Assembly: GCF_010095445.2 (NCBI RefSeq) | Contig: NZ_WFGV02000005.1 | Span: 124,001 to 188,000, forward strand | Length of the DNA: 64,000 nucleotides | Origin: Pseudomonas sp. TNT3 | GTDB lineage: Bacteria > Pseudomonadota > Gammaproteobacteria > Pseudomonadales > Pseudomonadaceae | Direction: 5' to 3' | In this document: piece by piece, positions 36,291 through 46,571 of the stretch | Numbering within the stretch: position 1 is the first letter of the stretch | Layout: every line of letters starts with the position of its first letter | Made by a program: the position numbers and the translations under genes | The notes under the pieces: model-generated | The model's input: the letters and a program-made list of their open reading frames with translations, nothing else | The model's database searches: none | What the model was told of the DNA's origin: nothing

Positions 36291-36791
36291 ATGGCTCAAG
36301 TCACCCTCAAAGGCTCCCCGGTTCAAGTCAACGGTCAACTGCCACAAGCCGGTTCCAAGGCGCCAGCCTTCTCCCTGGTGGCCGGTAATCTGTCCGACGT
36401 GACCCTGGCCAGCCTGGCCGGCAAGCGCAAAGTGCTGAACATTTTCCCAAGCGTAGACACTCCGACCTGCGCGACCTCGGTGCGCAAGTTCAACGCCCAG
36501 GCCAATGATGTCGCCAACACTGTCGTGCTGTGCATCTCCGCTGACCTGCCGTTCGCCCAAGCACGTTTCTGCGGCGCCGAAGGACTGGAAAACGTCCAGA
36601 ACCTGTCGACACTGCGCGGTGCTGAATTCATCGAGAACTACGGTGTGGCAATCGCTGATGGCCCACTCAAAGGCCTGACCGCACGTGCCGTGGTTGTACT
36701 GGATGAAAACGACAACGTTCTGTACAGCGAACTGGTCAAGGAAATTGCTGACGAACCTAACTACGAAGCTGCACTTGCTGTTCTGAAATAA
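36291..36791 (+). CDS. tpx: Thiol peroxidase (atypical 2-Cys peroxiredoxin)
   Basis: The 166-residue enzyme reduces peroxides with thioredoxin. The peroxidatic Cys60 lies in [14 protein letters not shown] and the resolving Cys94 in [11 protein letters not shown], the exact Tpx spacing. The start [15 protein letters not shown] after AGAAGGA matches the family; the open frame further upstream is not used. Monocistronic; a large inverted-repeat element follows. Confidence 0.97.
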   Translation: MAQVTLKGSPVQVNGQLPQAGSKAPAFSLVAGNLSDVTLASLAGKRKVLNIFPSVDTPTCATSVRKFNAQANDVANTVVLCISADLPFAQARFCGAEGLENVQNLSTLRGAEFIENYGVAIADGPLKGLTARAVVVLDENDNVLYSELVKEIADEPNYEAALAVLK

Positions 36792-36810
36792 GTTCGCGCT
36801 TACAATTGTT

Positions 36811-37101
36811 AACGGCCTGAGGGGGCGTTCTCACTGAATTTCCCCGCCGCGTTGTCGCCTTAAAGCGGGCCAGGCAAGGCGCAGGCCGCTGGTAATGGTT
36901 GTTCCCTTTCCAAGGCCTGCAACGCAGGCTGGCCCGCTTTAAGGCACAACCCGAAGGGCCGGGGCTGCTGTTGTGCAGGGCTGCGTTGCTCGAAGCTTAT
37001 TTGGAATGACCAAACTACGCTTCTCGCGCCTTGCCCTGCACAACAGCAGACCCGGCGCGGTGGGGAAATTCAGTGAGAACGCCCCCTGTGCCCAGGCCGT
37101 T
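36811..37101. repeat. Three-armed nested inverted-repeat element
   Basis: The gap between tpx and muxA holds an outer inverted repeat (36811-36851 with about 37056-37101; near-perfect apart from one mismatch and a 5-base insertion, ends AACGGCCTG / CAGGCCGTT). Two perfect 17-bp stems lie inside: 36857-36873 with 36929-36945 (GCCTTAAAGCGGGCCAG type) and 36965-36981 with 37033-37049 (CTGCTGTTGTGCAGGGC type). Together they would fold as a three-way junction. No credible ORF. It may be a non-autonomous mobile element, a structured RNA or both. Confidence 0.8.
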
Positions 37102-37234
37102 TTCATTTGTGATTCAGTGTCTTGTCCAAACATCCTGTTACGTAAGCCGAAGGTAAATTGCCGGTAAAGCCGCTTTGCTTAATACCCGCCAGTGCTTATC
37201 GTTCAGCCTCCCGTAAAAGAAGCCCACGCGCCCA

Positions 37235-38545
37235 ATGGTTGATCATTCAATGCAATCCTCTTCCCGTAGTCCCCGTCGCTGGCTGTTCGGCCTGCTTGTC
37301 CTGTTGATTGTCGCAGGCGTGTGCTGGAAATTCTGGCCGGCAGGCAGTGACCAAAAGGTGGCCGCAGAGCAGAAGGTCGCCGCCGGGAAAACGGGCAAGT
37401 CAGGCGGAATGCGTCCAGGTTTCGGCGGGGCGACCGGACCGATTCCTGTGCGCGTGGCGCCTGCGGTCAAGGGCGATTTCCCGCTGTACTACAAGGCATT
37501 GGGCACGGTCACCGCGCTCAACACGATCAATGTGCGCAGTCGTGTCGGCGGCGAACTGATCAAGATTTCCTTCGAGGAAGGGCAGATGGTCAAGGCCGGC
37601 GATCTGCTGGCCGAGATCGATCCACGCCCGTACCAGAATGCCTTGCTGCAGGCTGAAGGCACCTTGCTGCAAAACCAGGCGCAGTTGAAAAACGCCCAGG
37701 TCGATGTTGAGCGCTACCGTGGCCTGTTCCGCGAAGACAGTATCGCCAAACAGACTCTGGACACTGCTGAAGCACTGGTCGGCCAGTATCAGGGGACGGT
37801 CAAGACCAATCAGGCGGCGGTCAACGACGCCAAGCTCAATCTAGAGTTCACCAGGATTCGCGCGCCAATTGCCGGTCGTGTCGGCCTGCGTCAACTGGAC
37901 GTGGGTAATCTGGTGGCGGCCAATGACACCACCGCCTTGGCGATCATCACGCAAACTCAACCCATCAGCGTTGCCTTCACCTTGCCCGAAAACAATTTGA
38001 GCGTGGTGCTGGAGCGTTATCGCTCGGGAGCCAAATTGCCTGCCGAAGCCTGGGACCGTGGCGACACCAAGTTGCAGGCCACCGGCGTGCTGCAGAGCCT
38101 CGATAACCAGATCGACGTCACCACCGGCACCCTGAAATTCAAGGCCCGTTACGATAACCGCGATCAAGCATTGTTCCCCAACCAGTTCGTCAACGTCCAC
38201 TTGCTGGCCGACACCCTCAAGGGCGTCGTGCTTGCACCGTCGGCAGCGATTCAGTTCGGCACCAACGGCACCTTTGTCTACGCACTGGATGGCGACAAGA
38301 AAGTCACGATCCGCCAGTTGAAAGTGGGTGTCAGCGACGGTGACAACACGGTGATCACCGAAGGCCTTTCCGCCGGAGTTCGCGTGGTCCTGGAAGGCAC
38401 CGACCGCCTGAAGGAAGGCAGCGAAGTGGAAGTGGTCAACGACAGCAAGGACGTGCCTGCCACCCCGACCGAACACCTGCAAGGCAAGTCCGCGGCCAGT
38501 GCGCCTGACGCGACAGCCGACAAGGCGAAAAAGGGCGGCGCATGA
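37235..38545 (+). CDS. muxA: RND efflux membrane-fusion protein MuxA/MdtA
   Basis: The periplasmic adaptor of a four-component RND pump has 436 residues, with an N-terminal membrane anchor ([19 protein letters not shown]), the lipoyl half-motifs around [19 protein letters not shown] and [12 protein letters not shown], an alpha-helical hairpin between (about 135-200) and beta-barrel and membrane-proximal domains, plus a charged, Ala-rich tail. The downstream pair of RND genes and an OM factor identify the MdtABC/MuxABC type. ATG 37235 is used; 37250 is also possible. It overlaps muxB by 4 bases. Confidence 0.92.
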   Translation: MVDHSMQSSSRSPRRWLFGLLVLLIVAGVCWKFWPAGSDQKVAAEQKVAAGKTGKSGGMRPGFGGATGPIPVRVAPAVKGDFPLYYKALGTVTALNTINVRSRVGGELIKISFEEGQMVKAGDLLAEIDPRPYQNALLQAEGTLLQNQAQLKNAQVDVERYRGLFREDSIAKQTLDTAEALVGQYQGTVKTNQAAVNDAKLNLEFTRIRAPIAGRVGLRQLDVGNLVAANDTTALAIITQTQPISVAFTLPENNLSVVLERYRSGAKLPAEAWDRGDTKLQATGVLQSLDNQIDVTTGTLKFKARYDNRDQALFPNQFVNVHLLADTLKGVVLAPSAAIQFGTNGTFVYALDGDKKVTIRQLKVGVSDGDNTVITEGLSAGVRVVLEGTDRLKEGSEVEVVNDSKDVPATPTEHLQGKSAASAPDATADKAKKGGA

Positions 38546-41500
38546 ACATCTCGCGGCTGTTTATCCTCCGCCCGGTAGCCACCACGCTGAGCATGCTGGC
38601 CATTATCCTGGCCGGCATCATTGCTTACCGGTTGTTGCCCGTGTCGGCATTGCCCCAGGTCGACTACCCGACCATCCGGGTGATGACGCTCTATCCCGGC
38701 GCGAGCCCCGATGTGATGACCAGTGCCGTGACGGCGCCGCTGGAACGTCAGTTCGGCCAGATGCCCGGCCTGACACAGATGGCGTCGACCAGTTCCGGCG
38801 GCGCTTCGGTGCTGACCCTGCGTTTCAGCCTCGACATCAACATGGATGTCGCCGAGCAACAGGTGCAGGCAGCGATCAACGCCGCCACCAACCTGCTGCC
38901 CAAGGACTTACCAGCACCGCCGGTCTACAACAAGGTCAACCCGGCGGATACACCGGTACTGACCCTGGCCATCACCTCGAAGACCATGCTGTTGCCCAAG
39001 CTCAATGACCTGGTCGACACGCGCATGGCGCAGAAAATCGCCCAGATCAGCGGTGTCGGCATGGTCAGCATTGCCGGTGGCCAGCGCCAGGCGGTGCGGA
39101 TCAAGGTCAACCCGGAGGCGCTCGCGGCCAATGGCTTGAACCTCTCCGATGTGCGCACCCTGATCGGCGCCTCGAACGTCAACCAGCCCAAGGGCAACTT
39201 CGACGGCCCGACCCGGGTCTCGATGCTCGACGCGAACGACCAGCTGACATCGCCAAAGGACTACGCCAACCTGATTCTCGCGTACGCCAACGGCGCGCCG
39301 TTGCGGCTCAAGGACGTGGCGGAAATCGTCGATGGCGCCGAGAACGAACGACTGGCTGCGTGGGCCAACGAAAACCAGGCGGTATTGCTGAACATCCAGC
39401 GCCAACCCGGCGCCAATGTCATCGAAGTGGTCGACCGGATCAAGGCGCTACTGCCGAGCATCACCGACAACCTGCCAGCGGGCCTCGAGGTCACGGTCCT
39501 GACCGACCGCACTCAGACCATCCGTGCCTCGGTAACAGACGTACAGCATGAGTTGCTGATCGCCATCGCGCTGGTGGTGATGGTGACGTTCCTGTTTCTG
39601 CGCCGAGCCAGTGCCACGATCATTCCGTCGGTCGCCGTGCCGCTGTCGCTGATCGGTACGTTCGGCGTGATGTACCTCGCAGGATTCTCGGTCAATAACC
39701 TGACCTTGATGGCCCTGACCATCGCCACCGGTTTCGTGGTGGACGATGCGATCGTCATGCTCGAGAACATTTCCCGCTACATCGAAGAGGGTGAAACACC
39801 GCTGAATGCGGCGCTCAAGGGCGCCAAACAGATCGGTTTCACCCTGATTTCCCTGACGCTCTCGTTGATCGCCGTACTGATTCCACTGCTGTTCATGGCG
39901 GACGTAGTAGGGCGCCTGTTCCGCGAATTCGCCATCACCCTGGCGGTAGCGATCCTGATTTCCCTGGTCGTGTCCCTGACCCTCACGCCGATGATGTGCG
40001 CGCGGTTGCTCAAGCGGGAACCCAAGGAAGAAGAACAGGGCCGTTTCTATCGGGCCAGTGGTGCGGCCATCGACTGGATGATCGCGGCATACGGACGCAA
40101 ATTGCAGTGGGTGCTCAAGCATCAACCGCTGACGTTGCTGGTGGCCATTGGCACGCTGGCGTTGACCGTGTTCCTCTACCTGATCGTGCCGAAAGGCTTC
40201 TTTCCTGTGCAGGACACCGGGGTGATCCAGGGGATTTCCGAGGCGCCGCAGTCGATCTCCTTTGCGGCCATGAGCGAGCGTCAGCAGGACCTCGCCAAAA
40301 TCATTCTCGCGGACCCGGCGGTGCAAAGCCTGTCGTCCTACATCGGCGTCGACGGTGACAACGCCACGCTCAACAGCGGCCGCTTGCTGATCAACCTCAA
40401 GCCGCACAGCGCGCGGGACCTGAGCGCAACCGAAATCATCGCTCGCCTGCAGCCGGAAGTAGACAAGCTGATCGGCATCAGGCTGTTCATGCAGCCGGTA
40501 CAGGACCTGACCATCGAAGACCGGGTCAGCCGCACCCAGTATCAGTTCAGCATGTCGTCACCGGATTCGGAGTTGCTGAGCCTGTGGAGCAACCGTCTGG
40601 TCGAAGCCCTGGCGCAACAACCAGAACTGACCGACGTTGCCAGCGATTTGCAGGACAAGGGGTTGCAGGTTTACCTGGTGATCGACCGCGATGCCGCGTC
40701 GAGAGTCGGTGTTTCGGTTGCCAACATTACCGATGCCTTGTACGACGCGTTTGGACAGCGGCAGATTTCCACCATCTACACCCAGGCCAGCCAATACCGC
40801 GTGGTCCTGCAATCGCAGTCCGGCGAGAAAATCGGCCCGGACGCGCTGAACCAGATACACGTCAAGACCACCGATGGCGGCCAGGTGCGCCTGTCGAGCC
40901 TGGCGCATATCGAAGAGCGTCAAGCGCAGTTGGCCATCACGCACATCGGTCAGTTCCCGGCGGTGATGATGTCCTTCAACCTGGCCCCTGGCGTCGCGCT
41001 GGGTCATGCGGTGGAGATCATCGAGCAGGTGCAGAAGGACATCGGCATGCCACTGGGCGTGCAGACGCAGTTCCAGGGTGCTGCCGAGGCCTTCCAGGCG
41101 TCGCTGTCGAGCACCTTGCTGCTGATCCTGGCGGCGGTGGTGACGATGTACATCGTGCTGGGCGTGCTTTACGAGAGCTACATCCACCCGATCACCATTC
41201 TCTCGACCTTGCCATCGGCCGCCGTCGGCGCCTTGCTTGCGTTGATGTTGAGCGGCAATGACCTGGGGATGATCGCGATCATCGGCATCATTTTGCTCAT
41301 CGGCATCGTGAAGAAGAACGCGATCATGATGATCGACTTCGCGCTCGACGCTGAACGCAATCAGGGCCTGGACCCGGAGACCGCAATCTATCAGGCCGCG
41401 CTATTGCGTTTCCGGCCGATCCTGATGACCACACTGGCGGCATTGTTCGGCGCCGTACCCTTGATGCTCGCCACCGGTTCCGGTGCGGAACTGCGTCAGC

Positions 41501-41646
41501 CTCTGGGTCTGGTGATGGTGGGCGGTTTGCTGGTGAGTCAGGTGCTGACCCTGTTCACTACCCCGGTCATCTACCTGTATTTCGACCGTCTCGGCCGTCG
41601 CTGGGGCCACAAATCCGAGCCTGTGGAAGCGGTAGAGCAGCCATGA
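38542..41646 (+). CDS. muxB: RND efflux transporter subunit MuxB/MdtB
   Basis: This inner-membrane proton/drug antiporter has 1034 residues and the RND plan: helix 1 ([20 protein letters not shown]), a large periplasmic loop, helices 2-6 including the proton-relay segment [17 protein letters not shown] (Asp pair in helix 4), a second loop and helices 7-12 with [15 protein letters not shown]. MdtB-type members work as B2C heterotrimers with MdtC, encoded directly downstream with a 4-base overlap. Substrates of MuxABC-OpmB in P. aeruginosa include novobiocin, aztreonam and macrolides. Confidence 0.94.
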   Translation: MNISRLFILRPVATTLSMLAIILAGIIAYRLLPVSALPQVDYPTIRVMTLYPGASPDVMTSAVTAPLERQFGQMPGLTQMASTSSGGASVLTLRFSLDINMDVAEQQVQAAINAATNLLPKDLPAPPVYNKVNPADTPVLTLAITSKTMLLPKLNDLVDTRMAQKIAQISGVGMVSIAGGQRQAVRIKVNPEALAANGLNLSDVRTLIGASNVNQPKGNFDGPTRVSMLDANDQLTSPKDYANLILAYANGAPLRLKDVAEIVDGAENERLAAWANENQAVLLNIQRQPGANVIEVVDRIKALLPSITDNLPAGLEVTVLTDRTQTIRASVTDVQHELLIAIALVVMVTFLFLRRASATIIPSVAVPLSLIGTFGVMYLAGFSVNNLTLMALTIATGFVVDDAIVMLENISRYIEEGETPLNAALKGAKQIGFTLISLTLSLIAVLIPLLFMADVVGRLFREFAITLAVAILISLVVSLTLTPMMCARLLKREPKEEEQGRFYRASGAAIDWMIAAYGRKLQWVLKHQPLTLLVAIGTLALTVFLYLIVPKGFFPVQDTGVIQGISEAPQSISFAAMSERQQDLAKIILADPAVQSLSSYIGVDGDNATLNSGRLLINLKPHSARDLSATEIIARLQPEVDKLIGIRLFMQPVQDLTIEDRVSRTQYQFSMSSPDSELLSLWSNRLVEALAQQPELTDVASDLQDKGLQVYLVIDRDAASRVGVSVANITDALYDAFGQRQISTIYTQASQYRVVLQSQSGEKIGPDALNQIHVKTTDGGQVRLSSLAHIEERQAQLAITHIGQFPAVMMSFNLAPGVALGHAVEIIEQVQKDIGMPLGVQTQFQGAAEAFQASLSSTLLLILAAVVTMYIVLGVLYESYIHPITILSTLPSAAVGALLALMLSGNDLGMIAIIGIILLIGIVKKNAIMMIDFALDAERNQGLDPETAIYQAALLRFRPILMTTLAALFGAVPLMLATGSGAELRQPLGLVMVGGLLVSQVLTLFTTPVIYLYFDRLGRRWGHKSEPVEAVEQP

Positions 41647-44600
41647 ACCTGTCCGGACCTTTCATCAAGCGGCCGGTCGCGACCATGCTCCTGAGCCTGG
41701 CGATCATGCTGCTGGGGGGCGTGAGCTTCGGCCTGTTGCCGGTCTCACCGCTTCCGCAAATGGACTTCCCGGTGATCGTGGTCCAGGCCAGCCTGCCCGG
41801 GGCGAGTCCGGAGGTGATGGCGTCGACCGTGGCCACACCGCTCGAACGTTCCTTTGGTGCGATTGCCGGTGTGAACACCATGAGCAGTCGCTCCAGCCAG
41901 GGCTCGACCCGGGTGATCCTGCAATTTGACCTTGATCGCGATATCAACGGCGCGGCCCGTGAAGTACAGGCGGCGATCAACGCCTCGCGCAACTTGCTGC
42001 CGAGCGGTATGCGCAGCATGCCGACCTACAAGAAGGTCAACCCGTCCCAGGCACCGATCATGGTGCTGTCGTTGACCTCCGATGTTCTGGAAAAGGGCCA
42101 GCTCTACGACCTGGCCTCGACCATTCTTTCCCAAAGCCTGTCCCAGGTGCAGGGCGTCGGTGAAGTGCAGATCGGCGGCAGTTCCTTGCCCGCGGTGCGC
42201 ATCGAACTCGAACCCCAGGCGCTCAACCAATACGGCGTGGCGCTGGATGACGTGCGCAACACCATCGCCAATGCCAACGTCCGTCGCCCCAAGGGTTCGG
42301 TCGAGGACGGCCAGCGGTTGTGGCAGGTCCAGGCCAACGACCAGCTGGAAAAAGCCAAGGATTACGAGTCGCTGATCATTCACTACGCGGACGGTGCAGC
42401 TTTGCGCCTGAAGGACGTGGCCAAGGTCAGCGACGGCGTCGAAGACCGTTACAACAGCGGTTTTTTCAACAATGACGCCGCTGTATTGCTGGTGATCAAC
42501 CGTCAGGCCGGCGCCAACATCATTGAGACGGTCAACGAGATCAAGGCGCAGTTGCCGGCGCTGCAGGCCGTACTGCCGGCCAGCGTCAAGCTGAACCTGG
42601 CGATGGATCGCTCGCCCGTCATCAAAGCCACGCTGCACGAAGCGGAAATGACCCTGCTGATCGCCGTGGCGCTGGTGATTCTGGTGGTGTTCCTGTTCCT
42701 GGGTAACTTCCGCGCCTCGCTGATTCCAACGCTGGCGGTGCCGGTGTCGCTGGTGGGCACGTTTGCGGTGATGTACCTCTACGGATTCTCGTTGAATAAC
42801 CTGTCGCTGATGGCGTTGATTCTTGCCACCGGCCTGGTGGTGGACGATGCGATCGTGGTGCTGGAGAACATTTCCCGCCACATCGACGACGGCGTCCCGC
42901 CGATGAAAGCGGCGTACCTCGGGGCGCAGGAAGTCGGTTTTACCTTGCTGTCGATGAACGTCTCGCTGGTGGCGGTCTTCCTGTCGATCCTGTTCATGGG
43001 CGGGATCATCGAAAGTCTGTTCCGTGAGTTTTCCATCACCCTGGCTGCGTCCATCGTGGTGTCGCTGGTGGTTTCGCTGACGTTGACACCGATGCTCTGC
43101 GCCCGCTGGCTCAAGCCGCACACGCCGGGTCAGGAAAACCGGCTGCAACGCTGGAGCCGGCGTACCAACGAATGGATGGTTGGCAAATACGCGACCAGCC
43201 TCGACTGGGTACTGCGTCATCGACGCCTTACGTTGCTCAGTCTATTCGTGACAGTTGGCGTTAACATTGCGCTGTATGTCGTTGTTCCTAAAACATTTAT
43301 GCCGCAGCAGGATACCGGGCAGCTGATCGGTTTCGTCCGGGGCGACGACGGTTTGTCCTTCAGCGTGATGCAGCCGAAGATGGAAACATTCCGTCGCGCC
43401 GTGTTGAAAGATGAGGCGGTGGAAAGTGTGGCGGGCTTCATCGGGGGCAGTAACGGAACCAACAACGCGTTCATGCTGGTGCGACTGAAGCCGATCAAGG
43501 AACGTAACCTCTCCGCGCAGAAGGTCATCGAACGGCTGCGCAAGGAGATGCCCAAAGTCGCAGGTGCGCAGCTGATGCTCATGGCCGATCAGGACCTGCA
43601 GTTCGGCGGTGGCCGTGAACAGACCACGTCGCAGTATTCGTACATCCTGCAAAGTGCCGACCTGGGCGAGTTGCGCGAGTGGTACCCGAAAGTCGTCACA
43701 GCGCTAAAGGCCCTGCCGGAACTGACGGCCATCGACGCCCGCGAAGGCCGTGGCGCCCAGCAAGTGACGCTGATCGTTGATCGTGATCAGGCCAAGCGCC
43801 TGGGTGTCGACATGGACATGGTCACGTCGGTGCTCAATAACGCTTACAGCCAGCGGCAGATCTCGACGATTTACGACAGCCTCAACCAGTATCAGGTGGT
43901 GATGGAGGTCAATCCGAAATACGCCCAAGACCCGATTACCCTCAAGCAGGTGCAAGTGATCACCGCCGACGGCGCGCGAATTCCGCTGTCGACCATTGCC
44001 CATTATGAAGCCAGCCTGGAAGACGATCGTGTCAGCCACGAAGGTCAGTTCGCCTCCGAGAGCATTTCTTTCGACATGGCCGAAGGGACCACGGTTGAGC
44101 AGGGCACGGCCGCCATCGAGCGCGCAATCGCCCGACTGGGTATGCCGGAAGACGTGATCGTCAAAATGGCCGGTACTGCCGATGCCTTTGCCGCCACCCA
44201 GAAAAGTCAACCGTGGATGATTCTCGGCGCGTTGGTCGCCGTGTACCTGGTGCTTGGCGTGCTCTATGAAAGCTACATTCATCCGCTGACCATTCTGTCG
44301 ACCTTGCCGTCCGCCGGGGTGGGGGCGCTGCTGTCGATCTACGCGCTAGGGGGGGAATTCAGCCTGATCTCGTTGCTGGGGCTGTTCCTGCTGATCGGCG
44401 TGGTGAAGAAAAATGCCATTCTGATGATCGACCTCGCGTTGCAGCTTGAGCGACATCAAGGCATGACGCCGCTGGAATCTATTCGCAGCGCTTGTCTGCA
44501 GCGTCTGCGGCCGATCCTGATGACCACGCTGGCGGCGATCCTTGGCGCCTTGCCCTTGCTGCTCGGCCGCGCCGAAGGGGCGGAAATGCGTCAGCCATTG

Positions 44601-44750
44601 GGCCTGACGATTATCGGCGGGCTGATCTTCAGCCAGGTGCTGACCCTTTACACCACCCCGGTGGTTTACCTCTATCTCGACAAACTGCGCCATCGCTTCA
44701 ACCACTGGCGTGGGGTGCGTACCGATGCTGCTCTGGAAACTCCGCTATGA
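41643..44750 (+). CDS. muxC: RND efflux transporter subunit MuxC/MdtC
   Basis: The second RND subunit has 1035 residues, homologous throughout to muxB (same helix 1 [37 protein letters not shown] in helix 4 and [15 protein letters not shown] in helix 10). It overlaps muxB and opmB by 4 bases each, so all four pump genes are one coupled operon. The tandem paralogous pair is the feature that separates MdtBC/MuxBC from single-RND systems. Confidence 0.94.
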   Translation: MNLSGPFIKRPVATMLLSLAIMLLGGVSFGLLPVSPLPQMDFPVIVVQASLPGASPEVMASTVATPLERSFGAIAGVNTMSSRSSQGSTRVILQFDLDRDINGAAREVQAAINASRNLLPSGMRSMPTYKKVNPSQAPIMVLSLTSDVLEKGQLYDLASTILSQSLSQVQGVGEVQIGGSSLPAVRIELEPQALNQYGVALDDVRNTIANANVRRPKGSVEDGQRLWQVQANDQLEKAKDYESLIIHYADGAALRLKDVAKVSDGVEDRYNSGFFNNDAAVLLVINRQAGANIIETVNEIKAQLPALQAVLPASVKLNLAMDRSPVIKATLHEAEMTLLIAVALVILVVFLFLGNFRASLIPTLAVPVSLVGTFAVMYLYGFSLNNLSLMALILATGLVVDDAIVVLENISRHIDDGVPPMKAAYLGAQEVGFTLLSMNVSLVAVFLSILFMGGIIESLFREFSITLAASIVVSLVVSLTLTPMLCARWLKPHTPGQENRLQRWSRRTNEWMVGKYATSLDWVLRHRRLTLLSLFVTVGVNIALYVVVPKTFMPQQDTGQLIGFVRGDDGLSFSVMQPKMETFRRAVLKDEAVESVAGFIGGSNGTNNAFMLVRLKPIKERNLSAQKVIERLRKEMPKVAGAQLMLMADQDLQFGGGREQTTSQYSYILQSADLGELREWYPKVVTALKALPELTAIDAREGRGAQQVTLIVDRDQAKRLGVDMDMVTSVLNNAYSQRQISTIYDSLNQYQVVMEVNPKYAQDPITLKQVQVITADGARIPLSTIAHYEASLEDDRVSHEGQFASESISFDMAEGTTVEQGTAAIERAIARLGMPEDVIVKMAGTADAFAATQKSQPWMILGALVAVYLVLGVLYESYIHPLTILSTLPSAGVGALLSIYALGGEFSLISLLGLFLLIGVVKKNAILMIDLALQLERHQGMTPLESIRSACLQRLRPILMTTLAAILGALPLLLGRAEGAEMRQPLGLTIIGGLIFSQVLTLYTTPVVYLYLDKLRHRFNHWRGVRTDAALETPL

Positions 44751-46219
44751 CTGACCGTTCGCTTTTCTCCCTGGCTGCACCCGTGATCACGGCCCGAGGC
44801 TCGCGATTGTTGAGCCTGGCGCTGTGCGTGGGCATGCTCAGTGCCTGTGCCATCGGCCCGGACTATCAGCGCCCGCCAGCAGCGGCACCGGTGCAATACA
44901 AGGAAGCCGCCGGATGGCGGCAAGCCAATCCCAGTGACTCCCTGGCGCGGGGTGCCTGGTGGGAGTTGTACGGCGACCAGCAGCTCAACGCACTGATCGA
45001 GAAACTCAACAGCGCCAACCAGACCGTGGCTCAATCCGAAGCCCAGTACCGTCAGGCCCAGGCCTTGGTGCGCAGCGCGCGCGGTGCGTTTTTTCCGACC
45101 GTGGACTTGACCGTTGGCAAGAACCGCTCCAGCCAGGGCACGGGGAGCAGCAGTTCGAGCCTGAGCAGTTCTTCCAGCGGTATTCGCGACACCTACACGG
45201 CGCAGGCCGGTGTGAGTTGGGAGGCGGATGTCTGGGGCAAGCTGCGTCGCGGGCTCGAAGCTGACACAGCCAACGCCCAGGCGAGTTTTGCCGATCTGGC
45301 GGCAATGCGTTTGAGCCAACAGTCGGAGCTGGTGCAGAACTACCTGCAACTGCGAGTCATCGATCAGCAAAAACGCCTGCTGGAAGCCACGGTCGAGGCC
45401 TATGAGCGCTCGCTGAAAATGACTCAGAACCAGTACCGTGCAGGCGTCTCCGGCAAGGATGCGGTGGCGCAGGCCCAGACTCAGCTCAAGAGCACCCAAG
45501 CTGACATGATCGACCTGATCTGGCAGCGGGCACAGTTCGAAAACGCCATTGCCGTGCTGATCGGGCTGCCTCCGGCTGACTTCAGCCTGGCAGAATCCCG
45601 GAACATTCCGGTGTTGCCAGAAGTGCCGCTGACCTTGCCATCGCAATTGCTGGAACGGCGACCGGACATTGCTTCCGCCGAACGTTCAGTGATGGCGGCC
45701 AACGCCAACATCGGCGTGGCCAAGGCGGCCTATTACCCGGACCTGACGCTGAGCCTCAATGGCGGTTACAGCAGCAGCACTTCCTCCAACTGGATCAGCG
45801 TACCGAACCGCTTCTGGTCGGTCGGCCCGCAACTGGCCATGACCCTGTTCGACGGCGGCCAGCGCTCGGCGGAAGTCGACCGCAGCGAAGCTGCCTACGA
45901 CGAGACCGTGGCCAAGTACCGCCAGACCGTGCTCGATGGCTTTCGTGAAGTGGAAAATTACCTGGTCCAGCTCAAGGTGCTGGAAAACGAATCCGCAGTG
46001 CGCCAGCAAGCGCTGGACGCAGCCCGCGAGTCCCTGCGCCTGACCCAGAACCAGTACAAGGCCGGTTTGATTGCCTACCTCGACGTGGTTGTGATTCAAG
46101 CCACGGCCCTGAACAACGAACGCAGCATGCTCGATCTGCTGCAGAGTCGTCTGATCGCCAGTGTGCAACTGATCGCAGCGCTGGGCGGCGGTTGGGACGG
46201 GCACACCGAACCAATGTAG
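44747..46219 (+). CDS. opmB: Outer-membrane efflux lipoprotein OpmB
   Basis: The TolC-like channel of the MuxABC pump has 490 residues from the ATG at 44747, which overlaps the muxC stop (ATGA); the frame is open upstream inside muxC but that is not used. The signal peptide ends in lipobox LSAC (near residue 34), followed by AIGPDYQRP typical of NodT-family lipoproteins. Two OEP repeats form the coiled barrel, ending LIAALGGGW. A Ser-rich loop (GSSSSSLSSSSSG, about 124-136) is an unusual low-complexity insertion. Confidence 0.93.
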   Translation: MTDRSLFSLAAPVITARGSRLLSLALCVGMLSACAIGPDYQRPPAAAPVQYKEAAGWRQANPSDSLARGAWWELYGDQQLNALIEKLNSANQTVAQSEAQYRQAQALVRSARGAFFPTVDLTVGKNRSSQGTGSSSSSLSSSSSGIRDTYTAQAGVSWEADVWGKLRRGLEADTANAQASFADLAAMRLSQQSELVQNYLQLRVIDQQKRLLEATVEAYERSLKMTQNQYRAGVSGKDAVAQAQTQLKSTQADMIDLIWQRAQFENAIAVLIGLPPADFSLAESRNIPVLPEVPLTLPSQLLERRPDIASAERSVMAANANIGVAKAAYYPDLTLSLNGGYSSSTSSNWISVPNRFWSVGPQLAMTLFDGGQRSAEVDRSEAAYDETVAKYRQTVLDGFREVENYLVQLKVLENESAVRQQALDAARESLRLTQNQYKAGLIAYLDVVVIQATALNNERSMLDLLQSRLIASVQLIAALGGGWDGHTEPM

Positions 46220-46345
46220 GTGAGGCCGATTCAGGAGCGCGGCTGCTGCGTCCGATCGCGGCCCGAGCCGAACGCAGCCTCGCAGGCTCGACAGCTACTA
46301 CAGAGCCGCACCACGCCTCATGTAGCAGCTGGCGAAGCCTGCGTT

Positions 46346-46364
46346 GGGGGGCGAAGCGCCCCCC
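46346..46364. terminator. GC-rich hairpin after opmB
   Basis: GGGGGGCG (46346-46353) and CGCCCCCC (46357-46364) form a perfect 8-bp stem with a 3-base loop, followed by GATTCT rather than a T run. A weak or Rho-assisted terminator of the mux operon is possible. The rest of the 46220-46571 gap has only a single REP-like GTAGCAGCTGGCGAAGCCTG near 46322. Confidence 0.5.
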
Positions 46365-46571
46365 GATTCTCAAGATTGCAACCGTAATTCCTGATTCCCG
46401 TAGCCTCTAAAGCTCGGCAATTGCGACACTCCAATGAAATCAAACAAGCGTTTCATCGGACTGCTGGCATTTTGCTCATTTTGTGAGTGCGTTCCCATTT
46501 GGAATCAGTACAATCGCCACTTTTCAGCCTCCGAGAAGGGAAGCGGTACGGGGGGGATTCAGAGAAGCCAC

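Noticed and set aside
46434..46571. Upstream extension of mucR
   Set aside because: The frame is open, but the ATG at 46572 (MLIGSYSPTLVV) matches the MHYT family start and the extension has no conserved features.
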